A DNA stretch of 64,000 bases from Bicyclus anynana. Its lineage: Eukaryota > Arthropoda > Insecta > Lepidoptera > Nymphalidae. Below the pieces are notes generated by a model. The model searched no databases. It saw nothing but the letters and a program-made list of their open reading frames with translations, and was not told the DNA's origin. The stretch covers positions 16,404,271 to 16,468,270 of the forward strand of contig NC_069095.1 in NCBI RefSeq assembly GCF_947172395.1, in the 5' to 3' direction. Below, piece after piece: positions 61,701 to 64,000 of the stretch (the stretch's first letter is position 1; every line of letters starts with the position of its first letter). The position numbers were made by a program, and so were the translations under genes.

Positions 61701-63429
61701 AAATAAATGAGATTATAAAATTTCAAAATCTATTAAAAGTCTTTTATCGCAATTAGATGAAAATTCATACAGTTTTTGCTTCCTTACATTAAATGTGACA
61801 TTTTTCAATTCATGAACTATAAACATAAATGCACAAATAACAAAGGTATCAGTAATTTTATTTGAACGCTCATACAAATTAACGATCATTATGCACCTAC
61901 GACGTCATTAATTCGTACCACATTTTATGTACATGGTGTTGCGGAATATTTCCCATAACTTCAAGATGTTGAGAAGTCTACTTATAGTAGCTGAACAGCA
62001 TAAATGTTTTTTTTAACTAATAAATGAATTTTTTTTTATGTTTTCATACAAAGTAATTCAAATAATTCCGACAGTTCATGTAACACACGCCTTTATCTAT
62101 ACTTACATTTTAAAATATGTAATCGTAGTGGTAAGACTGCCGATATCGACGAGATTAAGGGCAATTACATACGTTTTTATAATAAACTGCAACATGAAAC
62201 CACAGGCATGTCTCACAATAAGTTAAAAGTCGTATTACAGTATCAATGATTACGTAAACGTCAAAATAGCTTGGAAATGAAATGTATTACATGACAGGCT
62301 TCTTATATACTTGTTGTGGGCTCTTCTCGGACCAAGGCGCGTTTGGAACCCTTGTAACTTTAATTTTAAGAATTTCGAAAAAATATTATCACCTTTATCT
62401 TAAGTTTAATATTATTACCTGATGTTTCGAAAGAGCTTGTAAACTAAGAATATTTGAAATAAATGAATTTTGACTTTGATGAATTTAAAATTGGTCTTCC
62501 AGGACGAGGACATATCCGAGGTGGCGGTGCACGCGCGCCACTCGCGAGCGGAGGCGCGCGAACGCGACCGGTACGCGCGCAAGCAGCGCACGCGCCGCGC
62601 CAACGCCGACGCGGACAACAACCACGACGAGCCGCAGCCGCAGCCGCAACCGCAGCCGCAGCCGCAGCCGCAACCTATGCTGCCGCCCGTGCAGCACGAG
62701 GCTAGTTGCTTTCGATACTCTATTTTACTCAAAAACTTGACATTTATCAAGTAATAATAGAAGCCAAAATCTATACTAATATTATAATGCTGAAAAGTTT
62801 GTTTGTTTGTTTGTTTGTTTGTTTGTTTGATTGAACGCGCTAATCTCAGGAACTACTGGTTTGATTTGAAAAATTCTTTCAGTGTTAGATAGCCTATTTA
62901 TCGAGGAAGGCTATAGGCTATATATTATCCCCGTATTCCTTTGGGAACGGGAACCACGCGGGTGAAACCGCGCGGCGTCAGCTAGTTTTTAATATAATTA
63001 AACAATTCTTTATATTTGACACATAAATGTCGCGGTGGCTTGTAGATGCGGTCACGGACACGGTGTATAAACAATATCTAGTGAACAAAAGATTTACACG
63101 CGAAATCGCGTGAATAAAAGTAAATGAAATTTTACTAACACAAACCACTCACAACCGTAACCTATATATTATTTCAGACAGTGAGACCATACTCACCGAG
63201 GCAGTTCCCTCTGCGGGACAACCAGTACCAAGAAATGCTTGCCAGCATGCCCGAGGGCTTTCGGCCCAGCAGTCCGGAGCCTACTCCTCCGAGGATAGAC
63301 GAGGAGTGTGATGACTCCAGCACCATGTCTCCCTTGTCTCCGTTCGTCTACGAGGGTGATGATCCCGATGATGCTGAATGGGACCCCAAGGTGGAGAAGT
63401 CTGAACGTAGACGGAGTATGATGAGATGA
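43723..63429 (+). CDS. Kansl1: KAT8 regulatory NSL complex subunit 1 (ten coding exons, 737 aa)
   Basis: Scaffold of the non-specific lethal (NSL) complex, which binds the acetyltransferase MOF through its PEHE domain and acts at housekeeping promoters (fly nsl1/waharan). Exons: 43723-44555, 46668-46794, 51568-51749, 53404-53555, 54649-54816, 55557-55644, 57023-57157, 61067-61145, 62503-62700, 63178-63429. All phases join to 737 codons. Seen: an acidic N-terminus with a coiled-coil-like block near residues 118-165; ALWTWQKTRASIASRW near 281; a Cys cluster KCSCQYRTESCAVC near 382; the PEHE segment SYDIDNIVIPQSIAAN, continuing as EIITPKWRVMEIP across exons 7-8; a Pro-Gln tract; and an acidic C-terminus. 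The start ATG lies in a fair context (GTCATGG). Exon 7's donor end is tandemly repeated (see 57073-58181), and the donor after exon 9 is GC unless an upstream GT is used. Introns are rich in SINEs. Confidence 0.93.
44643..44684. repeat. Near-perfect palindrome
   Basis: 20-bp arms with one mismatch and a 2-bp centre, in KANSL1 intron 1, just after the donor of exon 1. Confidence 0.75.
46258..46545 (+). repeat. Family C repeat interrupted by a family A SINE fragment
   Basis: Words GGGTCCTTTGGTGTAGGT at the left, and CTCATGGAGGAACC and ACCGATGTAGGTTG at the right, match the family C repeat at 52505-52715. Between them (about 46286-46425) lies the 5' part of a family A SINE (GGCCTCCGTGGCACAGTGGC). 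It lies about 120 bp before KANSL1 exon 2. Confidence 0.6.
48079..48165 (+). repeat. Solo arm of the hairpin element at 21880
   Basis: Words ATTAATTGATTATGAAACAC and GTATGCCCGACTAGTTTCGA match one terminal arm of the 21880-22360 element without its interior or second arm. It lies in KANSL1 intron 2. Confidence 0.7.
48409..48737 (-). repeat. SINE family A, full length
   Basis: A T-run and CTTTACAAGTTAGGCC lie at the left. The inverted tRNA-like head CATACCACTGCGCCACGGAG lies at the right. KANSL1 intron 2, antisense to the gene. Confidence 0.85.
49243..49580 (-). repeat. SINE family A, full length
   Basis: A second antisense copy about 500 bp after the previous one. It has the same boundaries (poly-T, then TTCACAAGTTGGCCCTTGAC; head at the right ending GCGCCACAGAGGCCGTC) and is highly similar to its neighbour. 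Confidence 0.85.
50090..50400 (+). repeat. Dispersed repeat shared with 40490
   Basis: Second copy of the unclassified repeat, with TTACTAGCGCATGAAAAATG, GTGTAAAAACTATACATA and ATCTATAGTATAAAATTATC. It lies in KANSL1 intron 2. Confidence 0.5.
50613..50726. repeat. Perfect 114-bp palindrome
   Basis: Two 53-bp arms that are exact reverse complements (outer word CGGAGATTACACCC), with an 8-bp loop. The sequence to the right belongs to a dispersed repeat (GAACCGATTTTGAAAATTC), so the left arm looks like an inverted copy of that repeat's edge. Confidence 0.9.
50846..50898. repeat. Perfect 53-bp palindrome
   Basis: Two exact 24-bp arms (CCATCAATTATGTACACC as the outer word) with a 5-bp loop, 120 bp right of the 114-bp palindrome. 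Confidence 0.9.
51008..51535. repeat. Broken SINE family A pieces
   Basis: A minus-oriented fragment at 51008-51105 (GACTACAATTAAGCCTGATGG) is followed by a plus-oriented middle piece at 51225-51345 (ACCACCCTACCGGCAAAGAC) and a plus 3' end at 51481-51535 (GTGAGATTGTAGTCAAGAGC). They are old copies broken by insertion or deletion, ending about 30 bp before KANSL1 exon 3. Confidence 0.6.
51909..51960. repeat. Palindrome with 16-bp perfect arms
   Basis: TGCAACAAAATTGTGT is followed by a 20-bp loop and the exact reverse complement. KANSL1 intron 3. Confidence 0.85.
52018..52310 (-). repeat. SINE family B, diverged
   Basis: Family B words in order (AATGAGAGGGGTTAG, AAAAGTTGGAGGTGCA, GCAGAGGTGATATCCACTT), with many substitutions. 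KANSL1 intron 3. Confidence 0.6.
52505..52715 (+). repeat. Family C repeat
   Basis: GTGGGTCCTTCGGTGTAGGT, CTCATGGAGTGTCGC and GAACCTATGTAGGTTGCTCG match 46258-46545. This copy lacks the inserted SINE and so shows the undisturbed structure. Confidence 0.5.
52858..53190 (+). repeat. Unnamed ~330-bp repeat, copy 1
   Basis: A long direct match to 61608-61935, starting TGATTATATTGATTTTTATG and ending near CTACGACGTCATTA. Both lie in KANSL1 introns (3 and 8). No terminal repeats, tail or reading frame are seen. Confidence 0.75.
53660..54005 (+). mobile_element. Non-autonomous Helitron-like element
   Basis: Starts TCTATACTAATATTATAAAG after an A and ends CGTCAGCTAG before a T, as Helitrons do (A/T target, 5' TC, 3' CTRR). 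A short GC-rich hairpin precedes the 3' end. An AAT microsatellite and unrelated AT-rich DNA (about 53778-53930) interrupt the middle. A second, uninterrupted copy is at 62770-62985. Confidence 0.7.
54016..54425 (+). mobile_element. RTE-type LINE 3' end (C-terminal ORF fragment)
   Basis: The plus strand encodes YGSETWSLTKCLIRRLKVTQ, AIERAMLGVSLRDRIRSEEI and VTDIAQRVAKLKWQ, the RTE-clade C-terminus. It then changes frame near 54235 into GPKVLEWRRLVVG. It ends with GTGGACGTCTATCGGCTGAT, the 3' tail shared with SINE B. It has no polymerase domain and is frameshifted, so it is dead. KANSL1 intron 4, immediately after the Helitron-like element. Confidence 0.85.
54877..54922. repeat. Perfect 46-bp palindrome
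   Basis: Two exact 20-bp arms (GACGATGAATTTTTGCTAAG) with a 6-bp loop, about 60 bp after the donor of KANSL1 exon 5. Confidence 0.9.
55195..55345 (-). repeat. SINE family D
   Basis: ACAACTAGTCGGGAAAGACA, GTGGGTACGACAATAGACC and GGGGATCGAACCACCACCCC, as in the copy at 38735. KANSL1 intron 5. Confidence 0.7.
55388..55468 (+). repeat. SINE family A with large internal deletion
   Basis: The head GACGGCCTCTATGGCGCAGT is joined directly to the 3' end GATTGTAGTCAAGGGCTAAT, so the whole body is missing. KANSL1 intron 5, about 90 bp before exon 6. Confidence 0.6.
55741..55990 (+). repeat. Repeat with inverted partner at 62235
   Basis: CTTGGTCCGAGAAGAGCCCA and AGCCTGTCATGT match, in reverse complement, 62235-62450. 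It is probably a LINE 3' UTR type repeat. The pair flanks the PEHE exons and could pair in the pre-mRNA. Confidence 0.6.
56203..56253. repeat. Perfect palindrome with 22-bp arms
   Basis: ATAGGCTACTTTTTATCCCG and its exact reverse complement, with a 7-bp loop. The word belongs to a dispersed repeat found elsewhere in the window, so two opposed edges of that repeat meet here. Confidence 0.85.
56257..56770. mobile_element. hAT-type MITE, 514 bp, with 8-bp target duplication
   Basis: Terminal inverted repeats CATAGCTGGGCA / TGCCCAGCTATG are flanked by the 8-bp direct repeat CCTATAAG (56249-56256 and 56771-56778), as expected of hAT elements. The interior is built from degenerate GTTAATCGTTAA-like motifs, many of them also palindromic. 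No transposase is encoded. It sits inside an older dispersed repeat in KANSL1 intron 6. Confidence 0.85.
57073..58181 (+). repeat. 113-bp tandem array of exon end plus 5' splice site (10 copies)
   Basis: Each 113-bp unit is the last 85 nt of KANSL1 exon 7 (ATCGACAACATCGTCATACC onward), followed by the first 28 nt of the intron (GTGAGTTTTGCGTCATCACT and 8 more). Donor positions are 57158, 57271, 57384, 57497, 57610, 57723, 57836, 57949, 58062 and 58175, an exact 113-bp spacing. The donor at 57949 is GC instead of GT. The last unit diverges just after its donor. Copies differ by only a few substitutions, implying recent amplification or homogenisation. The first copy joins the unique 5' part of exon 7, so splicing from it gives the normal protein. 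Confidence 0.95.
59025..59232 (-). repeat. SINE family B, internally deleted
   Basis: Begins TATCAACCCATACTCGGCTC, jumps to GCAGGTTTCCTCGCGATG, and ends with the inverted head ATATCCACTGGGCTATCAC. The middle part is missing. Confidence 0.7.
59657..59990 (-). repeat. SINE family A with duplicated head segment
   Basis: Full-length antisense copy. Near 59920-59985 the words CGTCTTGTAAATCCACTGCGC occur twice in tandem, a local duplication within the tRNA-like part. Confidence 0.8.
61252..61560 (-). repeat. SINE family A
   Basis: Antisense copy starting TTATTCTTTACAAG and ending GCCACTGCGCCACGGAGGCC, about 105 bp after the donor of KANSL1 exon 8. It lacks the ACACGGCATCGTACCGG segment seen in other copies. 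Confidence 0.8.
61608..61935 (+). repeat. Unnamed ~330-bp repeat, copy 2
   Basis: Same order of words as 52858-53190, with scattered substitutions and a short replaced segment near 61657. KANSL1 intron 8. Confidence 0.75.
62235..62450 (-). repeat. Inverted partner of the repeat at 55741
   Basis: Contains TGGGCTCTTCTCGGACCAAG and ACATGACAGGCTTC, the reverse complement of the 55741-55990 copy. It ends about 50 bp before KANSL1 exon 9. Confidence 0.6.
62632..62676 (+). repeat. Hexanucleotide CCGCAG tract coding for Pro-Gln
   Basis: 45 nt within KANSL1 exon 9 encode eight Pro alternating with seven Gln (residues about 632-646). The run is mostly pure CCGCAG with a few CAA codons, so it is prone to length change. 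Confidence 0.9.
62770..62985 (+). mobile_element. Non-autonomous Helitron-like element
   Basis: Starts TCTATACTAATATTATAATG after an A and ends GGCGTCAGCTAG before a T. It contains a (GTTT)n run near 62801-62829 and a GC hairpin (CGCGGGTGAAACCGCG) before the end. It is an intact-looking short copy in KANSL1 intron 9. Confidence 0.7.
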
Positions 63430-63790
63430 AAAGCAAAGTAAGCCCTTCTATATATAGTTATATGTATCGACTATAGCTGCAGCAGCTTTTAATGTAACTT
63501 TTGTGTTAATGTTTGACATTAAGCATAAAATAACAAAAAAAAAAGATCATTTCTGTTATTGTGATATAGGTAAACTGTGATGGCCGTTTTGACATTTAGT
63601 GATGCAATATAATATTTCCTAATATTGAAGAAAATACAGTCAAATGATATGGAGGTTTTCTTAGAAGTCATTAAATAGTTTAGAATGTTTTACTAAAACA
63701 AAATTCCAAACTTCATGTTTTAAGTTAAGGACACAAATGAAAAACAATAAAACACTTGTCTCTGTATGTTTAGCAACAATTTGCAATAAA
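63430..63790 (+). other. KANSL1 3' UTR with poly(A) signals
   Basis: Two AATAAA hexamers, at 63746-63751 and 63785-63790, follow the stop codon. No other gene signal is seen to the right edge of the window. Confidence 0.5.
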
Positions 63791-63832
63791 ACGAAAAAAT
63801 TACAAAAGTTATAAGACTCCAGTAGTTATAAT

Positions 63833-63833
63833 C

Positions 63834-63877
<44 letters not shown>
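63833..63877 (+). repeat. (CAA)15 microsatellite
   Basis: 45 bp of uninterrupted CAA repeats just beyond the likely 3' end of KANSL1. The remaining sequence to 64000 shows nothing recognisable. Confidence 0.95.
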
Positions 63878-63879
<2 letters not shown>

Positions 63880-64000
63880 GAGTACTGATTCTTCTTTCCC
63901 TCGAATATAACCTGTCAGGTTTTACATAACTTTATGAACATCACATATGTCATTATGGCCTTCATAGAGTGTCATACATATGACATCAATTTGGGTATTA

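Noticed and set aside
62485..62697. Leu/Arg-repeat protein on the minus strand opposite KANSL1 exon 9
   Set aside because: Shadow frame of the CCGCAG tract and the GC-rich exon.

Overview
The window is nuclear DNA of a lepidopteran insect (moth or butterfly). It is AT-rich, and its split genes encode insect orthologues. Long introns are packed with tRNA-headed SINEs, RTE- and jockey-like LINE remnants, Helitron-like elements and MITEs of kinds common in Lepidoptera. No prokaryotic features, CRISPR arrays or viral genes were seen.

Six protein-coding genes can be reconstructed end to end. From left to right they are: Ir93a, an ionotropic co-receptor (minus strand, 2371-18379; 19 coding exons joining in frame to 870 codons); ALG13 (plus, 20980-21495; one exon); the p24 cargo receptor TMED4/eclair (minus, 23316-25951; four exons, 217 aa); DDRGK1/UFBP1 of the UFMylation pathway (plus, 27418-33494; five exons, 291 aa); the nucleoporin Nup107 (minus, 34036-36546; one exon, 836 aa); and KANSL1/NSL1, scaffold of the NSL histone acetyltransferase complex (plus, 43723-63429; ten coding exons, 737 aa). 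TMED4 and DDRGK1 are head to head, and DDRGK1 and Nup107 are tail to tail with nearly touching poly(A) signals. Three neighbours (ALG13, TMED4, DDRGK1) act at the ER, but nothing shows co-regulation. About 6.5 kb between Nup107 and KANSL1 holds only repeats and two doubtful exon-like segments.

The most striking structure is in KANSL1. The 3' part of the exon encoding the start of the PEHE domain, together with its 5' splice site and 28 bp of intron, is tandemly repeated about ten times with an exact 113-bp period (57073-58181). This gives ten evenly spaced 5' splice sites, one mutated from GT to GC. Use of any donor but the first places an in-frame TGA directly after the PEHE segment. Other notable items are a hAT-type MITE with an 8-bp target duplication, a hairpin element with 12-bp duplications, a truncated LINE with 12-bp duplications in a DDRGK1 intron, several perfect short-loop palindromes around KANSL1, and a small tandem repeat that adds N-glycosylation sequons to IR93a.

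All gene models come from reading splice sites and frames by eye. They are supported by phase consistency and recognisable protein families, not by transcripts.
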